From Halalkalicoccus subterraneus (lineage in GTDB: Archaea; Halobacteriota; Halobacteria; Halobacteriales; Halalkalicoccaceae), in assembly GCF_003697815.1 (NCBI RefSeq), contig NZ_RDQG01000085.1, positions 1 to 64,000 on the forward strand: a DNA stretch of 64,000 nt, in the 5' to 3' direction. A model generated the notes under the pieces. That model was given only the letters and a program-made list of their open reading frames with translations. It was not told where the DNA came from and made no database searches. Of the stretch, positions 15,991-25,949 are shown piece by piece (position 1 is the first letter of the stretch; each line of letters starts with the position of its first letter). The position numbers and the translations under genes are program-made.

Positions 15991-18900
15991 TCATTTTTTT
16001 AATAGTGAATCCCAAATCACTGAAAAAGAACCAGAACTCGACCGTAATTCATTCTCAAGGGCTTTCATTTGGTCAGATGTCAGGACCTGTTTCGTGGTTT
16101 CTTTAAGGGTAGAAATATCAGGCGAAGGGTTCCAACCTTCATGAGTTGTGGATGACGTGGGTATATTCCAGGGGTTTTGACAAAATGAATCGATATCATT
16201 CTCATCCAAGTAATTGTATGCAGATAAGCAATTCTGTTTTATTTCTGAGTCTACTAAACGGAAAGACCGGGGATCCTCAGTCTCAGCCAAGACATGTTTA
16301 AGATCCTCACTAGATAACCCATAACCTTTCGCTACAAGAGCTTCACAGTTTGCTCGGATCACCTTTTCCGAGACATCAGAGATCGCTAACGGAAGTTGAA
16401 CTACTTCAGGGTTGATATGGCATAAGTAGTATCGATAAGGAGCGTACATTTCCGCGTCGAAGACAATACTAGCTATAAGTGAAGCAAGCAAGCTCGATTC
16501 TTTCGAGCTGAACTGGGGTAGGGGTTGTTCCCTTACGAAGCAGTTGTTATGATTAGCATCGATTCGGCGTCTGAAGACATAATCAAAAGTGTGAGATTGC
16601 ATAACACCGGCGAGTTCGAGCTTTGTCTCAATACTTTCATCTGGCATCATGGCACGAGTAGCGCTATTGACCATTGGCCAGTTCGGTAAAACCCCTGGAC
16701 AGAACGATCGCTCCATCTGACAATTTCCGGTGTTTCGGAAAACTAGCCGTATATTCTCGACTTTTCCGTGGCTATTTTTATATTCTTCAATTGGAACCCA
16801 GTCATTAGAGGCAGGGAATGACGTTGGCCATCGGTTATCGGATACCGTTGCTTGTGTGACTCCTAGCCAGTAGTCCTTTCCTTCAATTACTGGCAAATAT
16901 CCATCATTCACCACACCGTATGTGAAGTCTTCGTTAGAAGCATCAATTGATGTGAATTTGTTAGCATCGTCTGTTGAATGATATTCCCGGCCAAATTCCA
17001 AAGTCCCTTCTGCCACTAAGTCGTATACCCTAGGAGCATTCTTGCAAATTTTCAAGATGGTTTTCGCTGTATCTTTATCAAATAGAGGTGGGAAGCTATT
17101 TAGTTCTGGTGAAAATTCGGAAATAAAATCGGAACCCACCATGATAGTTCGTATATCTTGCTCCGCCCACTCACGGAAGTCAAGGATAGGACGAGTTATT
17201 CGTACTTCTTCAGAGTTTTGATGGCATATTAGAATAGAAAACCTGTCGAAATTTGCTCCAAAAGCCTTTCTTCCGTCTGGGGCACGATTTTCGATGGTGG
17301 CAACCCAAGAAAGCCCTCTGTTTGAACAAGCCTCTCGCAATTTGGATGCTCGTTGTGCAAATCGAACGCTTGAAGGCAACAACATCCCTATATTTTTACC
17401 AATATTTAGAGAATGGCTCATGAACGCCTTTGAAGTCTGAATATTTCCTTTCCCATGTGAGGCAAAATCCCGGACTTGACCAATATTTGACTTTTTTCCG
17501 AATACACTATCTGGTCTTCCCACAGATTTTATCCAATGTTTTCGAGCTTTGATTTTTGCTCTATACTCGGACCATTCGGTCCTTATATCACCATAGTTCT
17601 CTAATAGAGAGTTCCGTCTCTGATTGAATTCCCGGCGCTTTAAAGCGCGAGCATGTGGAATATAGCGCTGGAACCACTCTCGACTCTGTGGCTTCACAAT
17701 ATCCCATGGTGGATTCCCCAAGACTGCATCAAAACCGATTTGTTGCCCAGAGAAGACATCCGGGAATTCGAATTCCCAATGGAAGAACTGTAAATCTGAA
17801 TCTGATTTAATCTCTTCAATAATCTTACGCTCCTCATCTGACGGCGGATCCTCCCAATCTTGCGGTAACGGCGCGGAATCAAGTTTCTCAATTGGCCAAA
17901 ACCAAAGAGCGCACCACCGATCCATGCGGGTTTTTAATCGGTTAGAGCCAGCATTTTCCAGAACTTCTTTTTGATATTTTTGATCTCGTTCGTTTTCATC
18001 AATCAAGTCGTGCATTTCGCTATATGTGTCAGCAAGACTCGATTTAATATCAGTTGTTTTAGTTTTCTTGAACCAGTGTGTTTGATATTGTCGTTGTTTT
18101 TCTATTATTTCGATACCGGGCTCAATTTTTTCCTTACGTATCTGTTTAATTTTCTTTGTATTATCTCCAGATCTTCCGTCACCTCCACCTCTATTCCATG
18201 CTCCAATTGGATATGATTCAAATTCTTGAGTCCAAGCACCAATAAGACTATTTCCGGTCTTCAATTTATGATCTAAGAAAGTAAATGGAAGATCCGAATC
18301 AAGTGTCTCAATCCAAAGACTGAGCTTGGAAAGCTCCACTGCTAGTGGGTTAATATCAACACCATAGATGCATCTCTCAACAACCGAACGTTTGAGTTGA
18401 ATTTCAAGTCGGCCCTGCCAGTTTTCGTCCTCCTCCATATGGATATTGAGCAACCGTTCATTCAGATATCCCTTTGCAGTCTCACCAAGTGGAGCAGAAA
18501 CTGGCTCGCCTTCACGAAGTTCTGGGAAGACGTATTCTTCAAAGGACTCTTTGAGGGCTTCTGTGAGATAATTTAATGCTGCTACGGGGAATGTTCCAGA
18601 TCCCATAGCAGGATCACAAATTTCCAACTCGAGTATCTCTTCGGGGGTCTTGGGAACCTTTGAGTTATCGCTCTGTTTGTATGCAAGCGGCTCAAGTGTC
18701 CGTTTGACAGTCGGAATTGCTAGTTCAGGAGGAGTATAGAAGGTTCCCGTTGATTTTCGAGTGCCTCCGTAACTCACAAGATATGTACCACCCTGGCGAA
18801 CAATCTTATCAACTACGCGCTTCGCAGCTTTGTTTTCATATTTCTCCTTGGTCGTAGGATCCATCGCACGGACGGTATTATGATGAGGCATGAACACTTG

Positions 18901-20538
18901 CGTTTCTTCCACAACTCGTTTCGCCCACCGATGGACTCTTTCTTCTAACTCATCCCCGAACTTTATCTCATTAGCTATACCCTCCGAAACATCATCAGGC
19001 TCATTTTCATCGAAGTCACTTTCTGACACCTCTTCGTCGCCGAGGAAAGACCCCGAGGCATCGCCTTTTAGGTTATCAACTAAAGTATTTATCTGGTCCT
19101 CATCTAGATCTTCGAGAACACTAAACGGAAGTGCTGGTTGGTCCCCAATGTTCAGAAATACGATAGCTCCATCTTCCTCACTCGCCTCTCGAAGTTCGTA
19201 GTCCAGCAGCCCCTCGTACATCATGCCAATGTACTCGGTTCGCAAATCGCTGAAATCGACAGGGCCGGTGCGGCGCTGTCCGCCACTCTTGAACTCGGCG
19301 ATCTTCAGCTTCTCCAGAACTTCGAGGATGGTCGCATCGCTCAGTCGGATATCGTCATCCTCGAATACAGCGAGTCCTGCGAGCACGTCATCATCCCCGT
19401 CTTCACCGGGCGGTCGGAATAGACGACCACCGTACGCGCGGAGGGGGACATCGCTGTGCGGACTCCCGTAGTAGACGAGACGGGACAGGGCCTGCAGACG
19501 CGGCCACGCACTGTACTGCTTTTCGAGCGTGTCCTCGCCTTCCTCGATGCGGGCCTCCCGAAGATCTTGGAACAACCCTTCGACACTGTACGAGTTGTAG
19601 TAGACTGGGTTGCCCTTCGGGAATAGCTCGCGACTCTCGGCGTACAGCGCAACGACGAGTCGCATTACGATTCGAATCGCAGCCTGGTAGCGAGCGCGAA
19701 GTTCGTCACGCTGACTGAGATCCTGCTCTGTCAACGGTGCGAGTATCTCCTCGCGTTCCTCCTCACTCATCTCCATCAGGATCGCGTCGAGGTCTTTCAG
19801 GAGGAGTTCGACCGCCTCGCGAACCTGCGTACCCATCACGTCCGAAAGGTCTGCCTGCCGGTCTCGGCTGGCCTTGATCCGACCAATAAGTGATTCCTCT
19901 TCGTCCTCGGACGGCGTCGGGAGGACGTCGTCCCTTAGCAAACCGTAGAACCCACGGAGTGCTCGTCGACCCTCGCCGCCCTGGAACCACGCCTGTGCAT
20001 CCCATTCAGTCCAGCTCTCGTGGTCGAGCGTTGCGTGGATGACGCGGAACTGATGGCCATTTGTGAGAATGCCGATATCAGTTCCAGTCTCCCGGAGTAA
20101 TCGAACGAACTTTGCGTAGGTTCGCTTCCCGCTGTAGATCCCGATCTGATCCGGGTCACCGTTATCATCCGTGACGCGATCGGTGTCGATCCACACCATC
20201 GCCCGAGCCTCGTCGTCCTGATTGAGAAGGACGCGATTCGGTCGGAGGTCCCCTCTTCGGAACTCTGCGGGAACATTTGTCTCCTTCATCCACCACGACT
20301 TCGAATGGCCAAGGAGGTCTTCGAGAACGACGTCGAGCCAGTCGTAGAGTTCGTCAGAGTCGTTCCGGAAACTCTTGTACGACCGCCTGAGCGTCTCGTA
20401 CTCACGCTCGCCGAGACTTGGCGGTCCATCCGGGAAGATCTCCTCGAGGACGATTGGACTCAGGAGGACACCCTGATGTTTGAGTGTCGTCCACCAGGCG
20501 TTGGGTTCGTCCTCTTGGACAACTTCGACAGCGCTCAT
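15991..20538 (-). CDS. Large N6-adenine methylase (DrmMI/PglX-like)
   Basis: A 1515-residue protein. Motif I DPAMGSGTF (SAM binding) lies near residue 641 and the catalytic motif IV NPPW near 941, in the order of gamma-class adenine methylases such as PglX, Eco57I and DrmMI. The first 600 residues are a helical N-terminal region with an ENxxRVLLNQ-type segment and no clear nuclease triad; the last 500 would hold target recognition. ATG overlaps the stop of the upstream helicase by four bases (ATGA), showing translational coupling. By eye the 5' third is GC-rich while the rest is clearly AT-richer, which suggests a mosaic gene with an exchanged recognition part. Role: mark host DNA so that the system spares it. 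Confidence 0.85.
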   Translation of the reverse strand: MSAVEVVQEDEPNAWWTTLKHQGVLLSPIVLEEIFPDGPPSLGEREYETLRRSYKSFRNDSDELYDWLDVVLEDLLGHSKSWWMKETNVPAEFRRGDLRPNRVLLNQDDEARAMVWIDTDRVTDDNGDPDQIGIYSGKRTYAKFVRLLRETGTDIGILTNGHQFRVIHATLDHESWTEWDAQAWFQGGEGRRALRGFYGLLRDDVLPTPSEDEEESLIGRIKASRDRQADLSDVMGTQVREAVELLLKDLDAILMEMSEEEREEILAPLTEQDLSQRDELRARYQAAIRIVMRLVVALYAESRELFPKGNPVYYNSYSVEGLFQDLREARIEEGEDTLEKQYSAWPRLQALSRLVYYGSPHSDVPLRAYGGRLFRPPGEDGDDDVLAGLAVFEDDDIRLSDATILEVLEKLKIAEFKSGGQRRTGPVDFSDLRTEYIGMMYEGLLDYELREASEEDGAIVFLNIGDQPALPFSVLEDLDEDQINTLVDNLKGDASGSFLGDEEVSESDFDENEPDDVSEGIANEIKFGDELEERVHRWAKRVVEETQVFMPHHNTVRAMDPTTKEKYENKAAKRVVDKIVRQGGTYLVSYGGTRKSTGTFYTPPELAIPTVKRTLEPLAYKQSDNSKVPKTPEEILELEICDPAMGSGTFPVAALNYLTEALKESFEEYVFPELREGEPVSAPLGETAKGYLNERLLNIHMEEDENWQGRLEIQLKRSVVERCIYGVDINPLAVELSKLSLWIETLDSDLPFTFLDHKLKTGNSLIGAWTQEFESYPIGAWNRGGGDGRSGDNTKKIKQIRKEKIEPGIEIIEKQRQYQTHWFKKTKTTDIKSSLADTYSEMHDLIDENERDQKYQKEVLENAGSNRLKTRMDRWCALWFWPIEKLDSAPLPQDWEDPPSDEERKIIEEIKSDSDLQFFHWEFEFPDVFSGQQIGFDAVLGNPPWDIVKPQSREWFQRYIPHARALKRREFNQRRNSLLENYGDIRTEWSEYRAKIKARKHWIKSVGRPDSVFGKKSNIGQVRDFASHGKGNIQTSKAFMSHSLNIGKNIGMLLPSSVRFAQRASKLREACSNRGLSWVATIENRAPDGRKAFGANFDRFSILICHQNSEEVRITRPILDFREWAEQDIRTIMVGSDFISEFSPELNSFPPLFDKDTAKTILKICKNAPRVYDLVAEGTLEFGREYHSTDDANKFTSIDASNEDFTYGVVNDGYLPVIEGKDYWLGVTQATVSDNRWPTSFPASNDWVPIEEYKNSHGKVENIRLVFRNTGNCQMERSFCPGVLPNWPMVNSATRAMMPDESIETKLELAGVMQSHTFDYVFRRRIDANHNNCFVREQPLPQFSSKESSLLASLIASIVFDAEMYAPYRYYLCHINPEVVQLPLAISDVSEKVIRANCEALVAKGYGLSSEDLKHVLAETEDPRSFRLVDSEIKQNCLSAYNYLDENDIDSFCQNPWNIPTSSTTHEGWNPSPDISTLKETTKQVLTSDQMKALENELRSSSGSFSVIWDSLLKK

Positions 20539-23500
20539 TGTGCGTCACCCCCTCGAACAGGGACGTACAGTTTTGCGCCTAGTTCGGTGACGTCGATTTC
20601 ATCAGCCAGCGTGTAGCGTTTCGGGAGCACTTCTTCTAAGAATCGTTCGTTCTCACGCTCGAGTCGTTCTCTCATGAGCCGCTGGTTTTCTTCCCACACT
20701 TGCAGGTCCTCTTCGGACAGCTGGCGACGTAATTCTTCAACGCGCCGCTGACGGTCGACGTTCTCTTCGGGGTCAAAGGTGAGTTGCTGTGCTTTCTCCT
20801 CGGCTTGCGCAAGCTCCTCGCGCAGTCGTTCCTTCCGCTGATCGGTGAGGTCTTGTTCGAGTTCCTTCATCCGTTGATCGAATTCTTCTTCGAGCTGTTC
20901 GCGAGCATCCTCGCCTGCGGCGTCGAGTTCTGACTCGAGTTCTTCTCGCGTCTCTTGTCGGAGGTTCTCTTCGAGGGGTTCGACGTGTAGGTCAACGTTA
21001 ACGAAAGCAGGGCGGAGATCGTTCCACCACTCGACCATCGTCGACTCATCCAGTGTTCGCTCATTGTCTACCGTCGGCGGGTTCTCCGCTCTTGAGAGGC
21101 CATCAGGTGTGACGTGGAACCACCACGACCCGACATCGGCGTGTACGACTTCTTGGAGCTGGTTACGTGCAGTCAGTAAGTAGTGGAACTCGACGTATGC
21201 CTCCCGTCCCATATCTGGGTTGTAGCCGACGAGTGTCCAGCGGTTGATATCGTCTTCCTGGCCCCAGATTGCCCGGCGGAAATACGACATACTCGTCTCG
21301 ACGAGCGGATGACCGATACGGATCAAACGGGAGCCTTTCTGCGGCCGATAGATCTCCCGGCCGTTTACCTCGTTGATGAAGGTTTGCGGATCGAAGACGA
21401 GCTCGGGCATCGACTCCTGGGCATCAGCGAGATTTCGAGTTAGGAACTCTTTGAGTCGTCCGCGGGCACCAGTGATGCGGTATCCGTTCCGATTCTGCTG
21501 GAGATCTGCATTATGCAGTTCGAGATACGAGTTGACGACATTCCGTATCGAGCTAGGGGTCAGGTCGTACTCGCGACTTGCCTGTTGGAACTGCTGCTTG
21601 GCTTCGAAGAACTCCTCCTGCGTGGGTGCATCAAGTTCCTCAAGGTCCTCTTTAGCGGGATCGTCACTACGGACTCGTTCAACGCGGTCATCTAGCGTAC
21701 TTTGTTCGATGCTACCGCCCCAGAACCGACGCTGGACACCGCTATCGATGACTGTGCTAACGCTACCGAGATCGTCGCGTGCTTCATTAACCTTATTCAG
21801 CACATACGCGAGGAAGCGCTGATCGGCCTGCTCATCGCTCGTGTAATGGAAGATACCGACGTCACGTTCCTGTCCGTGGCGATCCACGCGACCATTGCGT
21901 TGTTCAAGTTTCATCGGATTCCACGGTATCTCGTAGTGACTAACGTAACGACACATTCGCTGGAGATTCAACCCCTCACTCGCGCTGTCCGTCCCCACGA
22001 GAATTCGGAGAGGTGAATCAGGATCGTTGAATGCTTCCTTGATATCATCTCGCTCCGTCCGCGACATCCCGCCATAGACGGCTTGCACAGTGTGACCGCT
22101 GTAGCCAGCATCTTCGAGTCGAGCTAAGACGTGATCTTGCGTGTCCTTGTATTCAGTAAAGAGAATAAGGCGCTCATCGTCTTTCGGATCGGAAGGGGCA
22201 CCGAGAAGCGGCTGAAGGTTTTCTGTTGGGAATCCGTGTTTGAGATGTTGAACGAGTGCGTCAGCCTTCGAATCTGGAATGTCGAGTCCCGTCTCAGGAC
22301 CCTTCGCTGTGACTTCTGCCGTCCACCCAAGGTTGCGTAGAGCTTCGCTTACCACCTCAGCAGGGTCCTCCAAGCTGGGTGCTTCCTCGAAAAGCCACGA
22401 GCCACCTTCGGCTGCTGCAAGCCGTTCACGATCCTCTCGCTCGATATCGTCTTCGATATCCTCTTCCACCTCGTCGAAGGTCTGTTGCAGCTCTTGTTCA
22501 GTGGTGTAGAACTCTCGCGATCCAACGTGACGCCACCACGTTCTAGCGAATGCGTACGGCGAACTGAGGAGTCGCTTATTGAGAATTGTGAATATGAACT
22601 GTCCCCAGTTCTCTTTTTGCTTTCCTCGCTCGGAGAGTTCTGATTTCGCCCGATCACGGTACTCACGCAGGGCTTCGAACAATTGCTTTTCCTCTGGCGT
22701 CAGATCGACAGGAACGCCATTCACGTGCCGGTCGGGGAATCTGTCGATAGTCGATGCCTGATTGATTTCCCTCTTTAGCCGCCTCGACATGATGGTATCG
22801 AGATGTCGGCGGTCCGTTTCGGAGAGGCTCGGTTTTTGGATGAAACGAATGGGATCCAGCAGTTCGAGTAACCCAAGGAAGTGCGAGGTATAGCCGTCGT
22901 GTGGCGTGGCAGTGAGGAAGAGGCGATGCTCAAACCACTTTGTGAGACGCCGCATCATCTGTGTACGGACCTTCTCGTCACGCGTGGATTTCGGCGCGAA
23001 GTGATGAGCCTCATCGACGATGAGAAGATCCCACGGTGCGAAGGTGCCGCCCATCTCCTCTTGACGTTTTTTCGCACTCGCTTCGAAGTCCTGGTAGATG
23101 ACCTCCTGTCGGAGGTAGTCCATGCTCGTAATGATGTGGTTGTGGACTGCCCACGGATTCACGTCACTCCCGAGTTCACGCTGCGTACGACGTGCCTCGT
23201 CAGCATCGAGAATGGTAAAGTTGAGGTGGAATTTCTCCTCCATCTCCTCCTGCCACTGGACCTGAAGACTGGCTGGACAAACGATAAGGATCCGTTTGAT
23301 CCGCCGACGAAGAATGAGTTCCGTTGCGATCAAACCGGCCTGAATCGTCTTGCCGAGCCCCACGTCGTCTGCGAGAAGAAGCGAAACCTGGGGCATGCTC
23401 ATCGCCTTCAATAGTGGCGTCAGTTGATAATCTTCGATTTGAATTGCTGATGCCCATGGTGAGACTAATGGTAAATCTTCATTCGAATCGATAAGAGATT

Positions 23501-23813
23501 GAATGGACTGGAGACTAGTCCATTGGACAGAATCTAGATAGGCATCATAATATTGTGGTTGATCGGGCTGTTGTTGTGGAATATTCGGCCAGCCAGCATT
23601 CTCTAAAAATCCAGAGGTGGGTTCAAGTTCCCACAGAATTTGATCAGTTTGGGGATGCTCATGACCATCGAGATAATCGACAGTGACTAAGTTCAAGGGC
23701 TGTTCCTGACTATTCGAGTTCGTCACTCCTGTTACGAGTGCTGGCCGATTCCGAACCTGTATGAGTTGCCCACGTTCAGGGGGCTGCGAGGCGATTTGAC
23801 GAGAACTATTCAT
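20535..23813 (-). CDS. SNF2-type helicase (DrmD-like)
   Basis: A 1092-residue SNF2-family ATPase. Walker A DDVGLGKT lies near residue 148, DEAH (IVDEAHHFAP) near 265, and the C-terminal RecA motifs (SEGLNLQ, QRNGRVDRHGQ) near 608-640. A long charged coiled coil (QRMKELEQDLTDQRKERL onward) occupies about residues 930-1050. Class 1 DISARM begins with such a protein (DrmD), followed by the adenine methylase, exactly as here. It would translocate on DNA; in DISARM the helicases help detect or process unmodified invading DNA. First gene of the operon, divergent from the unknown operon at 24122. Confidence 0.85.
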   Translation of the reverse strand: MNSSRQIASQPPERGQLIQVRNRPALVTGVTNSNSQEQPLNLVTVDYLDGHEHPQTDQILWELEPTSGFLENAGWPNIPQQQPDQPQYYDAYLDSVQWTSLQSIQSLIDSNEDLPLVSPWASAIQIEDYQLTPLLKAMSMPQVSLLLADDVGLGKTIQAGLIATELILRRRIKRILIVCPASLQVQWQEEMEEKFHLNFTILDADEARRTQRELGSDVNPWAVHNHIITSMDYLRQEVIYQDFEASAKKRQEEMGGTFAPWDLLIVDEAHHFAPKSTRDEKVRTQMMRRLTKWFEHRLFLTATPHDGYTSHFLGLLELLDPIRFIQKPSLSETDRRHLDTIMSRRLKREINQASTIDRFPDRHVNGVPVDLTPEEKQLFEALREYRDRAKSELSERGKQKENWGQFIFTILNKRLLSSPYAFARTWWRHVGSREFYTTEQELQQTFDEVEEDIEDDIEREDRERLAAAEGGSWLFEEAPSLEDPAEVVSEALRNLGWTAEVTAKGPETGLDIPDSKADALVQHLKHGFPTENLQPLLGAPSDPKDDERLILFTEYKDTQDHVLARLEDAGYSGHTVQAVYGGMSRTERDDIKEAFNDPDSPLRILVGTDSASEGLNLQRMCRYVSHYEIPWNPMKLEQRNGRVDRHGQERDVGIFHYTSDEQADQRFLAYVLNKVNEARDDLGSVSTVIDSGVQRRFWGGSIEQSTLDDRVERVRSDDPAKEDLEELDAPTQEEFFEAKQQFQQASREYDLTPSSIRNVVNSYLELHNADLQQNRNGYRITGARGRLKEFLTRNLADAQESMPELVFDPQTFINEVNGREIYRPQKGSRLIRIGHPLVETSMSYFRRAIWGQEDDINRWTLVGYNPDMGREAYVEFHYLLTARNQLQEVVHADVGSWWFHVTPDGLSRAENPPTVDNERTLDESTMVEWWNDLRPAFVNVDLHVEPLEENLRQETREELESELDAAGEDAREQLEEEFDQRMKELEQDLTDQRKERLREELAQAEEKAQQLTFDPEENVDRQRRVEELRRQLSEEDLQVWEENQRLMRERLERENERFLEEVLPKRYTLADEIDVTELGAKLYVPVRGGDAQ

Positions 23814-24121
23814 GATTGGGGATCAAATATATTCTGATGAATGGATTACTTCTATCGAATAGTAATGAACCTGTTGATAGGAGAAATCGGCAGGAACTTT
23901 CGGCGGCTATCTTGACAATGAATACAGTCTTCGAAACCTAGACGAGGACCAAACTACACATTCCCTGGAATTTATCGCTAAGAGTAGTACCCGCAAGATT
24001 GGTCGTTGTAATTAGCTTCCACGGAAATCAAGAGCTGCGGCTCAGTCAAGTTCGGTTCATCCCGCGTCAAAGAACGTTCTACACGAGGGTTTATTATGTA
24101 AGTGGGTACTTGGATTAATCG
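23814..24121. promoter_or_regulatory. Divergent promoter region between the two operons
   Basis: A 308-base AT-rich spacer. For the plus-strand operon a TATA-like TTTATTATG at 24090-24098 lies centred about 28 bases before the ATG at 24122, the distance expected for a leaderless haloarchaeal transcript. For the helicase operon an AATATATT lies near 23826-23833, closer to the start than usual, so its true promoter is less clear. No long inverted repeat was found. Confidence 0.4.
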
Positions 24122-25213
24122 ATGCAGTCGGCAGCTGAAGATGAAAAACCAGATTTTAGCTACAGTGGTCAGCTACTCTTCAACGGCATTTACACATCAA
24201 CACTTAAAGAGAGTCCGTCTAATGATCTCAATCAACAGGATGCCAAAGAGCGCATTCGTGCTCAAATTCCAGAATTAGCGGCGTCAACAAGCGGCGGCCC
24301 TCAATCTGGCTTTCGGCACATCGGATTCTCGGAGGCCCTTGAACGGTACGACTTCAATGCAGAGAACGCGAAGCTCTCCGAACCGATCCATTCTAAGATT
24401 GTCTCGGATATGCTTGACTTAGAGTACGTTAAGGAGGAATTCACTGGGAAGACACTTGTTCTGACTGAGGATAACCAGCGAATCAGCGGTGAGGAGATTG
24501 AAGAACACTCAGCATATCTCTACTGGAATCTTACATCACTGCTCTTGGTTCATGGTGCAAAGCCGGATCGGGAGCGAGCGATGAAAGCGATTTATCATGC
24601 GCTAGGCATTACTAATGACAAGATTGAAAGCCTTCTTAGCATCAAGCCTGTCGACTTCGACCCGTGGTTTCTGTTCTGGCTTATATATCAAAACAACAAC
24701 TCGAACCCAATAAGTAAAGATATTGGTATTTTTCGAATTCAGAATATTCAACTGAAGCAGCAGGCCGACATCAGAGACACGTTTGGAGATAAAACGCGGG
24801 TGACCGGCTCTACTGACGCCGTTGAGTCTGTGCAAGTGATTGCAGGTCTCCTCCACGGAATGCTACCCATCGGGCTTGAAGCGAAGTTCGATATTGGTGG
24901 CGAGTATCTAATTGCCGACATTAGTGCTTCCGGTCGAATACATATACGCGCAGAAGAGGCCATCAGTGCCGCCTCCAAGCTTGAACGGGCACTCTTGGGA
25001 ATTCAATTTGTCCAAAACCTCGTTCAAGCACAACAGAGATGGGAGTACTTCGATCCGGACAAGAAGTTCGTCTCTCCGGAGTTCTCGAAAACGCTATATG
25101 ATAACGCGAAAGATCAAAACGTTTCAATTGACTTTGACAAGGAACTTGTCCGCAAACAGGTGGCCAAGCGCAAGGAATCGCTAGATGACTGGAAGCACCT
25201 AGACTTCTCGTAG
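24122..25213 (+). CDS. Unrecognised protein, paralogue A of a four-gene operon
   Basis: A 363-residue acidic, soluble-looking protein with no family I can name. Its start FSYSGQLLFNGIY, a middle VDFDPWFLFWLIY segment, and a C-terminal pattern (GLLHGMLPIGLEAKF, LIADISASGRIHI, ISAASKLERALLG) can be aligned with the protein of 26690-27688 (FDYTGQLRYHAY, IEFEPAFFLWIYA, ASLNVNGQVHVHV). The two appear to be distant paralogues. The order of helical N-terminus, beta-rich C-terminus and charged tail suggests a two-domain protein. It is the first gene of an operon facing away from the DISARM-like genes. Confidence 0.7.
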   Translation: MQSAAEDEKPDFSYSGQLLFNGIYTSTLKESPSNDLNQQDAKERIRAQIPELAASTSGGPQSGFRHIGFSEALERYDFNAENAKLSEPIHSKIVSDMLDLEYVKEEFTGKTLVLTEDNQRISGEEIEEHSAYLYWNLTSLLLVHGAKPDRERAMKAIYHALGITNDKIESLLSIKPVDFDPWFLFWLIYQNNNSNPISKDIGIFRIQNIQLKQQADIRDTFGDKTRVTGSTDAVESVQVIAGLLHGMLPIGLEAKFDIGGEYLIADISASGRIHIRAEEAISAASKLERALLGIQFVQNLVQAQQRWEYFDPDKKFVSPEFSKTLYDNAKDQNVSIDFDKELVRKQVAKRKESLDDWKHLDFS

Positions 25214-25283
25214 ACAACTATGACACCTACTCACCGTTTCGAAACTGCCATTATGTCGGCCATCATAGACTCAGTACCCGGAG

Positions 25284-25949
25284 ATGCCAGTGAGTAAGAG
25301 CAGCGTTCGACAGGTCGGATTTGATGGCGCTGACTCACAAGACTTCCCTGGAGAGTCTCCGATTACCGAGTATTTCGTCCATTCTCGAACGGTAGACGAA
25401 GTCTACATTCGGCCGCGTGACGAGTATCCGTACCCTGAACAGAGCATTCTTGAAGGTACGTTCAAGTATGAAGACGAGAGCTTCTTGGGGATCGCCTCTG
25501 CGTCAGTAGCGTTTCAGCTCCGTCGCGGCTCTCGTGTCCTGTTTGTCCAGAAAAAGAGCGGATCAGCGAAGCTCCGGTCTATTGTGAGCGCCTTAGACGA
25601 GCGACTGGACCACGAGTTGGGAGAAGATGTTACTGTTCACGACCAGTTTCATCCGTCCCGCGAAGGCATCTGGTCGTTTATCCATTCCGCAGAATGGGTA
25701 AGCTCGCTCACGCTACGGATTCAAAGCGAGGACGTCTCGTTTACCGAGTACGCAGAGTCCGAGAATATCTCCTTCGAGGATATCGATGGCGAGTATCCTA
25801 TTGCCTTCGCCGACCTCGTATTCGAGGCTCCTTGGGGTGATCCGGTTAGCGTCATTTACGATCACGGCCACCTAGAGGTTGCCACCAACAGCGACGAATT
25901 ATACGAGTTTATTCTCCAGCGGTTCGAGACAGACGTTCTAGCTCAGTAG
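25284..25949 (+). CDS. Unrecognised protein, second gene of the operon
   Basis: A 221-residue acidic protein rich in predicted beta strands (SFLGIASASVAFQLRRGSRVLFV, ADLVFEAPWGDPVSVIYDHGHLEVA). No catalytic motif or membrane segment is visible. It follows the first gene by 70 bases and its TAG stop is directly followed by the ATG of the third gene, so translation is probably coupled. I do not recognise the family; the composition would suit a sensor or scaffold, but that is a guess. Confidence 0.65.
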   Translation: MPVSKSSVRQVGFDGADSQDFPGESPITEYFVHSRTVDEVYIRPRDEYPYPEQSILEGTFKYEDESFLGIASASVAFQLRRGSRVLFVQKKSGSAKLRSIVSALDERLDHELGEDVTVHDQFHPSREGIWSFIHSAEWVSSLTLRIQSEDVSFTEYAESENISFEDIDGEYPIAFADLVFEAPWGDPVSVIYDHGHLEVATNSDELYEFILQRFETDVLAQ

